DNA from: Schistocerca nitens
Taxonomy: Eukaryota; Arthropoda; Insecta; Orthoptera; Acrididae
Direction of reading: 5' to 3'
DNA: 64,000 bases
NCBI RefSeq assembly: GCF_023898315.1
Contig: NC_064616.1
Span: 529,995,102-530,059,101, forward strand
Positions 35,191 to 46,683 of the stretch are shown in pieces. The notes under the pieces are model-generated. The model did not search any database and had not been told where the DNA came from. It saw nothing but the letters and a program-made list of their open reading frames with translations. Position numbers and translations under genes: made by a program. Each line of letters starts with the position of its first letter. Position 1 is the stretch's first letter.

Positions 35191-37094
35191 TACAGAGTGG
35201 TCCATTGATCGTGACCAGGCCAAATATCTCACGAAATAATCGTCAAACGAAAAAACTACAAAGAACGAAAATTGTCTAGCTTGAAAGAGGAAACCACATG
35301 GCGCTATGGTTGGCCCGCTAGATGGCGCTGCCATAGCTCAAACGGATATCAGCTGAGTTTTTTTTAAGTAGGAACCCCCATTTTTTATTATCTGTTCTTG
35401 TAGTACGTAAAGAAATATGAATGTTTTAGTTGGACCACTTTTTTCGCTTTGTGATATATGGCGCTGTAATAGTCACAAACATATGGCTCACAATTTTAGA
35501 CGAACAATTGGTAACAGGTAGGTTTTTTAAATTAAAATTCAGAACGTAGGTACGTTTGAGCATTTTATTTCAGTTGTTCCAATGTGATACATGTACCTTT
35601 GTGAACTTATCATTTCTGAGACCGCATGCTGTTGCAGCGTGATTACCTGTAAATACCACATTAATGCAATGAATGCTCAAAATGATGTCCGTTAACCTCA
35701 ATGCATTTGGCAATACGTGTAACGACATTCCTCCCAACAGCGAGTAGTTCGCCTTCCGTAATATACGCATATGCATTAACAATACGCTGACGCATGTTGT
35801 CAGGCGTTGTCGGTGGATCACGATAGCAAATATCCTTCAACTTTCCCCACAGAAAGGAATCCGGGGACGTTAGATCCGGTAAACGTGAGGGCCATGGTAT
35901 GGTGCTTTGACGACCAATCCACCTGTCATGAAATAAGCTATTCAATACCGCTTCAACCGCACCCGAGCTATGTGCCGGACATCCATCATGTTGGAAGTAC
36001 ATCGTCATTCTGTCATGCAGTGAAACATCTTGTAGTAACATCGGTAGAACATTACGTAAGAAATCAGCATACATTGCACCATTTAGATTACCATCGATAA
36101 AATAGGGGCCAATTATTCTTCCTCCCATAATACCGCACCATACATTAACCCGCCAAGGTCGCTGATGTACCACTTATCGCAGCCATCGTGGACTTTACGT
36201 TCCCCAATAGTGCATATTATGCCGGTTTACCTTACCGCTGTCGGTGAATGACGCTTCGTCGCTAAATACAACGCGTGCAAAAAATCTGTCATCGTCCCGT
36301 AATTTCTCTTGTGCCCAGTGGCAGAACTGTACACGACGTTCAAAGTCGTCACCATGCAATTCCTGGTGCCTAGAAATATGATACGGGTGCAATCGATGTT
36401 GATGTAGCGTTCTCAACACCGATGTTTTTGAGATTCCCGATTCTCGCGCAATTTGTCTGCTACTGATGTGCGGATTAGCCGCGACAGCAGCTAAAACACC
36501 TACTTCGCCATCATCATTTGTTGCAGGTCGTGGTTGACGTTTCACATGTGGCTGAACACTTCCTGTTTCCTTAAATAACGTAACTATCCGGTGAACGGTC
36601 TGGACACTTGGATGGTATCGTCCAGGATACCGAGCAGTATACATAGCACACGCCCGTTGGGCATATTGATCACAGTAGCCATACATCAACACGATATCGA
36701 CCTTTTCTGCAATTGGTAAACGGTCCATTTTAACATGGGTAATGTATCACGAAGCAAATACCGTTCTCACTGGCGGAATGTTACGTATTACCATGTACTT
36801 GTACGTTTGTGACTATTACAGCGCCATCTATCACAAAGCGAAAAAATTGGTCCAACTAAAACATTCATATTTCTTTACGTACTACACGAACATGTAATAA
36901 AAAATGGGAGTTCCTATTTAAAAAAACGCAGTTGATATCCGTTTGACCTATGTCAGCGCCATCTAGCGGGCCAACCATAGCGCCATGTGGTTTCCCCCTT
37001 CAAGCTAGACGAGTTTCGTTCTTTGTAGTTTTTTTCGTTTGATGCTTATTTTGTGAAATATTTGGCCCAGTGACTATCAATGGACCACCCTGTA
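35191..37094 (-). mobile_element. DD41D-type Tc1/mariner transposon with long terminal inverted repeats
   Basis: Ends TACAGAGTGGTCCATTGAT at the left and TACAGGGTGGTCCATTGAT read inward from the right, continuing as inverted repeats of about 300 bases (the CCATCTAGCGGGCCAACCA and TATGGCGCTGTAATAGTC blocks occur at both ends). One transposase fills the interior on the minus strand. The long repeats and single gene are typical of the DD41D group. The two ends differ at scattered sites, so the copy is not very recent. Confidence 0.93.
35661..36728 (-). pseudogene. DD41D transposase with two in-frame stops
   Basis: One frame runs from MDRLPIAEKVDIVLMYG (36728) to the stop at 35661, about 355 codons, interrupted only by two TAA codons at 36195-36197 and 36174-36176, seven codons apart. 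N-terminal helix-turn-helix domains contain SVQTVHRIVTLFKETG and SRQIARESGISKTSVLRTL. The catalytic residues look complete: FSDEASF, FQHDGCPAHS and LPDLTSPDSFLWG. I count 41 residues between the second and third Asp. The protein cuts and joins its own DNA ends at TA sites in related elements. No frameshift is needed to read the whole frame, so this is the best preserved transposase in the window, yet it is interrupted as it stands. Confidence 0.9.
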
Positions 37095-38067
37095 TATATT
37101 GTAAAGAGAAGTTCGTCTTCTCAGATAGATAGTGGAGAGCATTCTGTACGTGACACAGTCATGACGTTTTATGGTCATTGTGGGCCGTGAGAGCTTATCG
37201 ACAGACGACGGGCGAACTATGCATGTCTCTATGGTGGCAATTATCATATAGAGGCAAAGGTGCGGTAACCTCAGAGAGTCGATGACTTGGCATGTAGAAA
37301 TAGTTTATTTTTGCTGCACTATGCCCATTGTTCAGCCTCATTTGGGTGGTTGGGACGTGCATATACCTAATATTTTACTTTAGTTATTCAAGAGACTTAT
37401 AGTAACGCCCCACACTGATAACGCAAGGTTTATTTGTTTAAAATATAAAGCTACGGCAGTTTAATTGCCTTCCTGCCCTCTTTTATTCCCCATAGAGCGC
37501 TAGCTGACCGGGACTGACGTCACCCACACTGTTTCTCTAGTATTAAAAGCATCATGTATCGGGGAACTTGTTTTTTATTGGTCTAGAAAGAAATGGATGG
37601 GGGGATGGTGTTTATCTGCGAAGTCGCCCACATATTTCCACTGGTGTGCCAGGACCTATTAGTCGCTATTTACTTGGGCGGGATGGCTCGTCCTGGATTC
37701 CTGCTATGGTTCCAGTGTCTTTTTCCGCCAGCAACCACGTCTGTAGAGTCAGGGACAGTTACGAGTACATTGTTAAAATATTGCAAATTCCTGGTGGAGG
37801 TGGACTGGCGCGCTGTTGGGCAGATATGTGGTGCTCTCTCGTCGCGGCCTGGAGTCGACGACGGTGTCGGTGGTGACAGCTGCGGCCGCTCGAAGTGTAG
37901 CCTACCCGGGCAATTCGCTGGCAGCCTACGACTCGCATTTATCCGGCGTGTTCCTCGTAATCTAGGTGTGTATTTGTAGCAGAGCAGCATTTGTTATACC
38001 TGCCGTATTTACGTGCGTCTCGAAATCGCTAAACCTCAGAATTATTAGTATGTCTTCATAAATTTAG
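37095..38067. other. No gene recognised
   Basis: Overlapping frames at 37568-37990 on both strands lie in a moderately GC-rich stretch but resemble no family. No repeat is identified. Confidence 0.45.
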
Positions 38068-38080
38068 TTTATATTTACCG

Positions 38081-38289
38081 GCCGGCCGGTGTGGCCGAGC
38101 GGTACTAGGCGCTTCAGTCTGGAACCGCACGACCGCTACGGTCGCAGGTTCGAATCCTGCCTCGGGCGTGGATGTGTGTGATGTCCTTAGGTTAGTTAGA
38201 TTTAAGTAGTTCTAAGTTCTAGGGGATTGATGACCTCAGATGTTAAGTCTCATAGTGCTCAGAGCCATTTGAACCATTTTTTTTTTTTT
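38081..38289 (+). repeat. SINE, family A, full length
   Basis: Complete plus-strand copy ending in a T-rich run. The TSD TATATTTACCG (13 bases counting flanking T) is at about 38068-38080 and ends at 38299. Confidence 0.94.
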
Positions 38290-38299
38290 ATATTTACCG

Positions 38300-39735
38300 A
38301 GATTTTGCTTGAAATCATCATTTTTGCCAATAGGAAGACGGACTAGTTTCCACACATAGGCATCCAAGAAATGTGGGGATGCCTTATCAAGAGTTTATTT
38401 TGTTTATCTCACTGTGGTATTTGTTTATCTTCACTGTCTGCAATAGCGTATTAGTTGTTAAATACTGCATAATTTGTTTCTAAATCGGTCTGTGTTATTT
38501 GCGTACCATTTGAGGCCTCTTCAACAGCGTATCTGATGTTAAATAATTCGTTGTACTAATTCGCAATATGAGCAAATGCATGGTGGTTATTGAGGTATCG
38601 GCAACACCTTCAAATACCTGCGCCGTCAGTTAGCGCCGCCGCGTTTCCTATACCCGCCACCGCGGCACGAGGTGCCTTGAACGATTACGCCGCTGCTAAT
38701 GAGACGTAAGCATTTGCTGTCCGGAGCTCTAGCGGCGGGTGTACTTAAGTTCAAACATTCATGCTCTGAGGCCATTATGTGTATATGCCGGCTGAATAAC
38801 ATTTAAAGACTTTCACAGTGGCCAGGGCTCTACATCTTCTGAATAGACATTGTATTGAAGAATGACAGATTTATAAATCTTTTGTTATCTGCATATATAT
38901 TTCTACATTCACAGATACTGTTACCAACTGACGCAATATTTACAGCAACGAATTATGTATTATTTTTACTATTTGCCATTAGATGTAGAAGAAATTAATA
39001 CTTCAATTCTCTGTTAATGAACAGCATCTGTTCCTCATTCCTGCAGCCACTAAAGAACCAACCACCGTGCAAGGAAGACATAACAGTTACAATTAAGTTT
39101 TCGCTATTTGAGCTATGTAGACTGAAAATTATTACCACACAGCCTGCTCATCTACTCCTTAGGACATTTCCAAAATTACTTGTAATGAGGGATACGGGAC
39201 ATGGTTGCTGAATTTTCCTGTCATTCCTCCCATGTAATGGATTGAAAGTAAGAACAAAGGAAAATAAATACATATAGAAAGTGTCGAAACTATGTGTCCA
39301 AAAACGTAAATTCCTACAGACAAATTACATCTGATAGTAATATATGTACTGTTTAGGCAGCGCTTTTAGCTCTACTTTGATTGTATCTTTGTTTCCCACC
39401 TTATTAGCATCAGATACATAAACGCATCGCCACATGAAGAACTGATTGTGCCAAAGTTGTTAAAATTGCTGCTCAATATCGATCCTGGCATTCATAAGGA
39501 AGGAGAGTTACATAATCAAACTCGACCGCACACTTTCAATATTTGTTTATCAGACGGGGACTGGGTCTATACAGTTGTGTTTGCTCAACATTAGGAAGTG
39601 AGTGAAGCTGAATATCTGGCTACTACCATTACTCTTAACAAATTCATTGTCCTATGTACAATGCGTATGGCGAACATTGGTTGGAATGCTGTTACTTCGA
39701 GAGAATAAATCTTCAATAACTTTCCGGAGCGGAGT
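38300..39735. other. No gene recognised
   Basis: Includes a short GC-rich patch near 38610-38730 in otherwise AT-rich DNA. Nothing else is recognised. Confidence 0.45.
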
Positions 39736-39739
39736 GGGA

Positions 39740-40195
39740 TGGAGCGCCTGGTCCCCGGCAAGAATCCGCCCGGCGGACTTGTGTCGAGCTCCGTTGAGCT
39801 AGCCAGTCTGTGGATGGTTTTTAGGTGGATTTCCATCTGCCTCGGCGAATGTGAGCTTGTTCCCCTTATTCCGCCTCAGCTACACTATGCCGGAGATTGC
39901 TGCGCAAACAAGTTGTCCACGTACGCGTACAGCACCATTACTCTCCCACGCAAACACAGGAGTTACAGTCGTCTGGTGTGAGACATTCCCGGGGGTGGAG
40001 GGGGGTCCACTGGGGACCGAACCGCACAATAAACTTGGGTTCAGTGTGGGGCGGCGGAGAGGTGAAGTGGACTGCGGTAGTTGTCGAGGGGTTGTGGACC
40101 ACTGCGGCTGCGGCTGTGGCTGCGGCTGCGGCTGCGGCTGCGGCGGGCAAGGAGCCTCTCCGTCGTTTCTGGGTCCCCGGTTAACATACAATGCT
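39740..40195 (+). repeat. SINE-like family E with expanded GGCTGC run
   Basis: Recognised by the ordered blocks CTGGTCCCCGGCAAGAATCC, GGATGGTTTTTAGGTGG, CCATCTGCCTCGGCGAATG, CGCAAACAAGTTGTCCACG, GGGGACCGAACCGCACAATA and the end GGTCCCCGGTTAACATACAA. Between 40103 and 40144 the unit carries about seven GGCTGC/GGCTGT hexamers, which create misleading open frames in several phases (39851-40216 plus, 39880-40191 minus). Confidence 0.75.
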
Positions 40196-40199
40196 CCTT

Positions 40200-41255
40200 C
40201 ATTTTCCTGCCTCTAACTTGTAGGCCCTAAGTGGTTTACGTTCATTCCGCTGCCGCGTTAACTCAGGTATTTTGGTGAGGTGGTGCTTACAGAGAGGTTG
40301 CTGGATTGAAAGCTGATTATATATATATCAGCAGTAGTAGCGAGTATCAGAAGGAGAGGCGGTGGCGAACATTTCTTCTCTTATACTGTGTCTGGGGATG
40401 GATCCCAAGTCCAAGTGTGGTGCGTTACGAATGGTAACTTGTGTCACTGTTTATGATGAGTACTGTAAGAGCGAAGGCTATTCAAGAGCGATAAATTATG
40501 TGCCTTTCACGCCCCCCCCCCCTTTCCTCTCGTCCCATTATATCCATAACAACACAAACGCAGCACAGCACCACACAAGTCTTTGTCACAAACCCAGAAC
40601 TAGACCCTACACAGAAAAAATTTGTAAAAAAATATTACTCTCTTCATGGATCGAATCCTGGAAGTGATATATACTGTTACTCAGCTTATCTTCAAATCTG
40701 TATGTTACTGAGAAGCGTTGAATCTGAACGTATCTCATGTTTGAAGACAAGGTCTGCCATCAAATTTTTATTTACCGATGGATTTAGTGTAATTTAATCA
40801 AAGATATCTTGGCAGAAATAGTCAATTTACAGTCTTCGTCTGAAATGCAAACAACGTCGGCGTGCTACGTGTGGACATGAGAAAGCCACACACATCGTCC
40901 ATCTCAACCATCTGCTTATGAGGCCAGCGAGCTGTTTTCTCATATTGTTTGCCGACTGTGAGTATGGCTACGAAAATGTTGCCCTTACCGCTATAAAATA
41001 TTAAGAATTTAAAACAGAAAAAGGAAAGAGATTCCTAACGTAGTTCGGTGAGTACCAATGCATGCCAAGGAACGCAATCCAAAGATAAGAGAAAAAAATG
41101 ACTGTTAGATAGCAGTACAATACTGTGCGACTGGATTAAGAAACCTATCGCAAGTTTACGCTTTCGCATCAGACGTGGGCAAAAAGTGGCGATGAGGACT
41201 TACCCTGTCATGCAGTCTGCCACACATTCGCACCCTGTGTCGGTACCATGGACCC
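40200..41255. other. No gene recognised
   Basis: No family resemblance in the open frames at 40362-40797. A C homopolymer of about 10 lies near 40511. Confidence 0.45.
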
Positions 41256-41259
41256 GAAG

Positions 41260-41628
41260 TTTATGTGACTTCGGCAACTGCAGCTGTCACTGCAGCAGCA
41301 GCAAGAGGAACAGCACCGGGAGCAAGAGAAACTCCAACAAGAACAGCATGCTGCTCTCCTACAACTCTCGTCTCAACAGCAACATCAAGTCGGTGGTCAT
41401 GGCTACACCCTTGCTGCTGGTCGCTCGCTTTGACGACGCTTCAGAAAACTGAACGGTACCTCTGATGTTTAGAACTGCCTTGTCTTGCTTACTACAATTC
41501 TGATTTATTTCTCTCTTCTAGTAGTCGTTTGTATGAAGTAGCACAAAAGCTACGATCACTCTCTACCCCAAGTGATTTGTCTTTCAATGAACTACGGGGA
41601 TGGTTTGAAAGGTTCTCCAAACGAAATT
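41260..41628 (+). mobile_element. LTR-retroelement gag fossil, 5' part
   Basis: Gln-rich coding-like sequence followed by a segment resembling the mid-gag region of Ty3/gypsy-like elements (a LRSLSTPSDLSFNELR-type block near 41550-41610). It is broken and is cut at its 3' side by the mariner insertion. The matching downstream gag segment is at 42900-43345. Old. Confidence 0.6.
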
Positions 41629-41943
41629 GAAAAAAAGTACTTACACCACTGAAACTTTTTTATTTTTCAATGTAGTCTCCATGTAGATTAATGCACTTGG
41701 TCTAACGATGTCCCAGTGACTTGATCCCATCTCGAAAATGAGTTTCCTCCAGGCCCGCAAAATCGTTGTCAACTCCGGCTATCAGTTCTTCGTTTAAAGT
41801 GAATCTTCGTCCACCAAGAAAAATTTTCAGTTTTGGGAAGAGAGAAAAATCTGACGGAGCTATATCAGGTAAATAAGGCGGGTGTGGCAACAGTTCATAC
41901 CTTAGTTCGTGTAATTTTGCCATGGCGACGGCACATGATTTTG

Positions 41944-42136
41944 GTTGGCTCTGAGCACTGTGGGACTTAACTGTTGTGGTCATCAGTCCCCTAAAACTTA
42001 GAACTACTTAAACCTAACTAACCTAAGGACACCACACACATCCATGTCCGAGGCAGGATTCGAAACTGCGACCGTAGCGGTCGCGCGGTTCCAGACTGTA
42101 GCCCCTTGAACCGCTCGGCCACTCTGGCCGGCGCAT
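41944..42136 (-). repeat. SINE, family A, nested in mariner
   Basis: Minus-strand copy with a 9-bp TSD, ATGATTTTG, at 41935-41943 and 42137-42145. The 3' end lacks the last bases (it starts at GGCTCTGAGC). Confidence 0.92.
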
Positions 42137-42314
42137 ATGATTTTGATCCAGTGTCGTGCCACCCATCTTGTAAATATTTTTTTTTTTTTCGTTTCTAATT
42201 CTTCACTTAAAATGTGATATACACTTTCAGATGACATCTGGCAAGCGCGAGCAATTTCACGCAATTTCATGCACTTTCAGTCTGCGATGCTTCATAACCA
42301 TTTTCTGCAATTTT

Positions 42315-42507
42315 GGGGTTGGGCTGAGTTGTTTGGGGAAGACCAGACAGCGAGGTCATCGGATTGGGGAAGGAAGGGGAAGGAAGTCGGCCGTGCCCTT
42401 TCAAATGAACCATCCCGGCATTTGCCTGGAGCGTTTTCAGGAAATCAGGGAAAACCTAAATCAGGATGGCCGGACGCGGGATTGAACCGTCGTCCTCCCG
42501 AATGCGA
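42315..42507 (-). repeat. SINE, family C, nested in mariner
   Basis: Minus-strand copy. The head at the right has CGGGATTGAACCGTCGTCC (B-box complement); the body has CCATCCCGGCATTTGCC. An imperfect 9-bp TSD, TGCAATTTT / TGCACTTTT, is at 42306-42314 and 42508-42516. Confidence 0.88.
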
Positions 42508-42899
42508 TGCACTTTTGCCACGATTTCTGGGGTAGTCACACATCTTGGCCAACCACTGCGCGGACCATCATCTAAGCTCTCCCGACCAAATTTAAATTCA
42601 TTTGTCCACTTGGCAACAGTTGAATATGAAGGAGCAGAGTCCCCCAGTGTATTCTGGAAATTAGCATGAATGTCCTTTGCTTTCATACCTTTCTTTACGA
42701 AGTACTTAATCACTGCTCGAATTTCGACTTTTTCTGTCTTCGCAAATCACTACATGGTAACAACAACAGAGGCACGTACTGCCACAGCTCTCTTCCAAGA
42801 ACGCTGACGTGGCATGTGTTTACAGGTAACAGTCCAATGAATACCACGTGAGCAACTCGATGCACTTGTGCTGACCTCTCGTGGTGATTCTGAGAATGT

Positions 42900-43345
42900 A
42901 CTCTGTTAACCGAATACTACTATTATCAGATGGACCTTGTTGCAGCTAGACTACAATTTAGTCTGTGTCATAAATAACAACGAAAGTCTTAAGCAGCATG
43001 GGCTGCCGATTTCATGCACGGTAGTGCAATTTCACTTGATGGGACTGTAAATTTTTTCTATGCGCAATCATTGATTCGTAATATGACTGTGCACATAGCC
43101 CCCAAAAAGTAGTTACGGCTTAGCTATATCCGACTGTAGTCTTAGTGAAGTTCTTAAGGCTGCTAGATCTTTTGAGGTAGCTATGAGCGCTCAGCATACT
43201 TTCACCAACGAAATTCAAGTTTCAAAAGTAGTCTGTCTCCGTCATAACCAACAGCCAGCTGATGATTTTGAAGCACCATCTTCTTTTTCCACCCCAAAGT
43301 CCCACCAGAGTTCACTGTCGTCCGGATCACCAGCGCTTCGTGAAA
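42900..43345 (+). mobile_element. LTR-retroelement gag fossil, 3' part
   Basis: Resumes gag-like sequence on the plus strand after the mariner. The segment near 43145-43260 resembles the part of gag just before the nucleocapsid (a SEVLKAARSFEVAMSAQH-type block). No zinc knuckles, protease or LTR follow. Together with 41260-41628 it marks one old, fragmentary Ty3/gypsy-like insertion split by a younger DNA transposon. Confidence 0.55.
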
Positions 43346-43669
43346 GACTTAAGTACTTAAGTACTTAATGAACCTCCTCGGCGTTGAGGACACTTAAAAA
43401 ATACTAAACTGGAGTAGTTATGCTGTTTGTGTTCCGGGACCGTCTCAATCTTTCTTTTAATACGATAAGGACTTCCGAGGTGTCATGTTACACCTGAAGC
43501 AGTTGGGTGAGTTATATTCAATGTCACCCCCAGGAACCACTCTCCTTCCCAGACAATCCTCCCCCTTCCCCCCAGGGTCACCATCAGCCTCATTCCCTCC
43601 CTCACCCTTCCTGGAAGAATAAAATTCAAGCTCCCCCTCCCGCCTCAGCATCCTTTATAAGTAGGGCAG

Positions 43670-44190
43670 TTACGCTGGTCTCGTCATTCAGGGTCTGTGT
43701 ACCATAGTGGGACGATCAGGTTAGTTTGGGATCAGGTTGAAGTTATTTGTTGTAGATAGTAATAATAACAAATTAGTTTTATTTTTATTCCAGTTACACT
43801 AGTTTCATAATTGCGGTTGTGTGTGGTATTGTGAGAGGATTAAGTTTGTTTGAGATGAGGGCATGAGTACTTATAAATATTAATAATGACAAATTAAATT
43901 TATCATTATTGAAATTGAATTTAATCACTCTTATTACGTCCACTGTAGGGAGAAGGTTAGGCTTGTTTGGATCAGGGTGTGGATATTTGCTATAAGTAAT
44001 AAGAATAAAAAATTTTATTACTATCCCGATTACATGAGTTTCGTTATTCAAGTCCTGTACACTATAGTGAGAGGATTATGTTGTGGGCACTTGTTATAAA
44101 GAACAATAAATTAATTTTATCAACATTCCAATTACGTGAGTTTAGTTATTCGAGATCTCTATGCTATAGTGAGAGGAGTGTCACCACCAG
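43670..44190 (+). repeat. Diverged tandem array, about 4.4 units of 105-125 bp
   Basis: Units start near 43670, 43796, 43916, 44034 and 44139. Recurrent blocks in each are a TTATTCRAGWTCT-like start, TATAGTGAGAGGATTA, GGGTGTGGATATTTG, AATAATAACAAATTA and ATTCCAATTAC. A related short duplication (TTTATGAYGTAAGRYA ... GTGTGTG) follows at 44255-44420. No coding meaning. Confidence 0.8.
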
Positions 44191-44600
44191 AGTTATCCAG
44201 CTTAAAAGTAGATGAGAATATTACCATAATTTACGAGTTAACACACTTTCACATGATTTATGATGTAAGATATTTTGGTAGTGTAGTGTGTGGCTCAGTT
44301 ACTATAATTTTAGCAGATCTACGTCACCGCACAGCATATTGTGCTAATTTTTTTTTTTAATTATTAAAAAGTTTATGACGTAAGGCACTTTGACAATTAA
44401 GTGTGTGCCTGGAGGGCCTGAGTCACTTTAATACACACATCAAAAAAAGTTTTGCATCACCAGAAAATTGGAACAGAGATCAACATAAACATTATTTCCG
44501 ACCTTTGTATTGCTCATGAAAATCACACATTGCATGTTGCACCACCATACAGCGAGACCTTCATAGGTGGTGGCCCAGATCGCTGTACACACTGGTATAT

Positions 44601-45260
44601 CTAATACCCAGTAACACATCCTCTTGCATTGATGCATGCCGATATTCGTCGTGGCATACTATCCACAAGTTCTTCAACGCAATGTTGGTTCAGATTATCC
44701 CACTCTTCAACGGCGATTCGGCGTAGATACCTCAGAGTGGTTGGTGGGTCACGTCGTCCATAAACAGCCCTTTTCAATCTATTCCAAGCATGTTCGATAC
44801 GGTTCATGTCTGGAGGACGTGCTGGCCATTCTAGTCGAGCGATGTCGTTGTCCTGAAGGAAGTCATTCACTAGATATGCACGACGGGGGCGCGAATTGTC
44901 GTCCATGAAGACGAATTCCTCGCCAATATGCTCCCGATATGGTTGCACTATCGATCGGAGGATGGCATTCACGTATTGTACTGCCGTTACGGCGCTTTCT
45001 ATGACCACCAGCGGCGTACGTCGGTCCCACATAATGCCACCCCATAACGGCAGGGAACCTCCACCTTGCTGCACTCGATGAACAGTGTGACTAAGGCGTT
45101 CAGCCTGACCGGGTTGCCTCCAAACACGTCTCCGACGATTGTCTGATTGAAGGCATATGCGACACTCCTCGATGAAGAGAACGTGATGCCAATCTTGAGC
45201 GGTCCAGTAGGCATGTTGTTGTTCCCATCTATACCGCGCTGCATCGTGTCGTGGTTGCAA
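44601..45260 (-). pseudogene. Tc1-like transposase, C-terminal two thirds
   Basis: A frame of 219 codons. HWTAQDWHHVLF-like start, EECRICLQSDNRRRRVWRQP (first Asp position read as Glu in IEECR), GGGSLPLWGGIMWDRRTP, FVFMDDNSRPRRAYLVNDF with the second Asp, EWPARPPDMNRIEHAWNRLK with the final Glu, and SMPRRISACINARGCVTGY at the end. The 5' third is separated by the LINE insertion and is degraded. It acted on its own terminal repeats; it is inactive now. Confidence 0.88.
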
Positions 45261-46036
45261 AGATGGACCTTGCCATGGACATCAGGAGTAAAGTCGCTCG
45301 TCATGCAGCCTACTGCGCACATCTACATCCACATGATTACTCTGCTATTCACAATAAAGTGCCTGGCAGAGGTTTCAATGAACCACCTTCAAGCTGCATC
45401 TCGAGCGTTCCACTCTCTAACGGCTCGAGGGAAAAACGAGCATTTAAATTTTTCTGTGCGAGCCCTGATTTCTCTTATTTTATCGTGATGATCATTTCTC
45501 CCCATGTAGGTGGGTGCCAACAGAATGTTGCCGCAATCGGAGGAGAAAATTAGTGATTGAAATTTCATGAGAGAATCCCGTCGCAACGGAAAACGACTTT
45601 GTTTTAATGATTACCACTCCAATCCACGTATCATGTCTGTGGCACTCCTATTTCGCGATAATATAAAACGAGCCACCCTTCTTTTTACTTTTTCGATGTC
45701 ATCCGTCAGTCCCACCTGATGCGGATCCCACACCGCACAGCAGTACTCCAGAATAGGGCGGACAAGCGTGGTGTAAGCAGTCACTTTAGTAGACCTGTTG
45801 CACCTTCTAAGTGTTCTGCCAATGAATAGCAGTCTTTAGTTTGCTCTACCCACAACATTATCTATGTGCTAGTTCCAATTTAGGTTATCTGTAAGTATTT
45901 AGTTGAATTTAACGGCCTTCAGATTTGTGTGACTTATCGCGTAACCGAAATTTAGTGGATTTCTTTTAATACTCACGCGAATAACTTCACACTTTCGTTT
46001 ATTCAGGGTAAATTGCCTCTTTTCGCACCATACAGG

Positions 46037-46683
46037 TTGTTGTGCTCTTCAGTCCTGAGACTGGTTTGATTCAGCTCTCCATGCTACTCTATCCTGTGCA
46101 AGCTTCATCTCCCAGTACCTACTGCAACCTACATCGTTCTGAATCTGTTTAGTGTATTCATCTCTTGGTCTCCCTCTACGATTTTTACCCTCCACGCTGC
46201 CCTCCAATACTAAATTGGTGATCCCTTGATGCCTCGAAACATGTCCTACCAACCGATCCCTTCTTCTAGTCAAGTTGTGCCACAAAATTCTCTTCTCTCC
46301 AATCCTATTCAATACCTCCTCATTAATTATATGATCTACCCATCTAACCTTCAGCATTCTTCTGTAGCACCACATTTCGAAAGCTTCTATTCTCTTCTTG
46401 TCCAAACTAGTTATCGTCCACGTTTCACTTCCATACATGGCTGCGCTCCATACAAATACTTTCAGAAACGACTTCCTGACACTTAAATCTATACTCTATG
46501 TTAACAAATTTCTCTTCTTCAGAAACGCTTTCCTTGCCATTGCCAGTCTACATTTTATATCCTCTCTACTTCGACCATCATCAGTTATTTTGCTCCCTAA
46601 ATAGTATAACTCCTTTACTACTTTAAGTGTCTCATTTCCTAATCTAATTCCCTCAACATCACCCGACTTAATTTGACTACATC
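46037..46683 (-). mobile_element. RTE LINE 3' end nested in the LINE
   Basis: C-terminal RTE domain on the minus strand: MYGSETWTITSLDKKRIEAF, MWCYRRMLKVRWVDHIINEE, RGRPRDEYTKQIQNDVG. The 129-codon frame 46438-46049 is open to its end, AESNQSQD. It is the same family as 23577-24490 but less mutated. A perfect 9-bp TSD, CCATACAGG, is at 46028-46036 and 46684-46692. Confidence 0.93.

Larger units (their letters stand above)
41630..42870 (-). mobile_element. Mariner (DD34D-type) deletion derivative, with two nested SINEs
   Basis: Minus-strand transposase. N-terminal part at about 42745-42512 (KTEKVEIRAVIKYFVKKGMK, STVAKWTNEFKFG), continuing after a SINE at about 42300-42140 (REIARACQMSSESVYHILSE). 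C-terminal part at 41940-41700 (PHPPYLPDIAPSDFSLFPKL). The central catalytic region with the first two Asp residues is missing, so the copy is dead. SINE family C sits at 42315-42507 and family A at 41944-42136. The exact outer edges are uncertain because no clear terminal repeats could be paired. Confidence 0.8.

Noticed and set aside
38110-38165. tRNA gene candidate (A box and B box present)
   Set aside because: It is the head of a family A SINE; no folded acceptor stem can be drawn, and the same sequence continues into the SINE body. The same applies to the other SINE heads.
38610-38730. Short GC-rich, CpG-rich patch suggestive of a promoter
   Set aside because: Only about 120 bases, no adjacent exon or core promoter motif, and the surrounding DNA up to 48.8 kb is generally CpG-normal.
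39851-40216. Open frames of 70-121 codons on both strands
   Set aside because: Produced by the stop-free GGCTGC hexamer run and the GC-rich SINE-like unit.
43670-44190. CRISPR-like or regulatory tandem repeats
   Set aside because: The units are continuous and diverged, without alternating conserved repeats and unique spacers, and the genome is eukaryotic.
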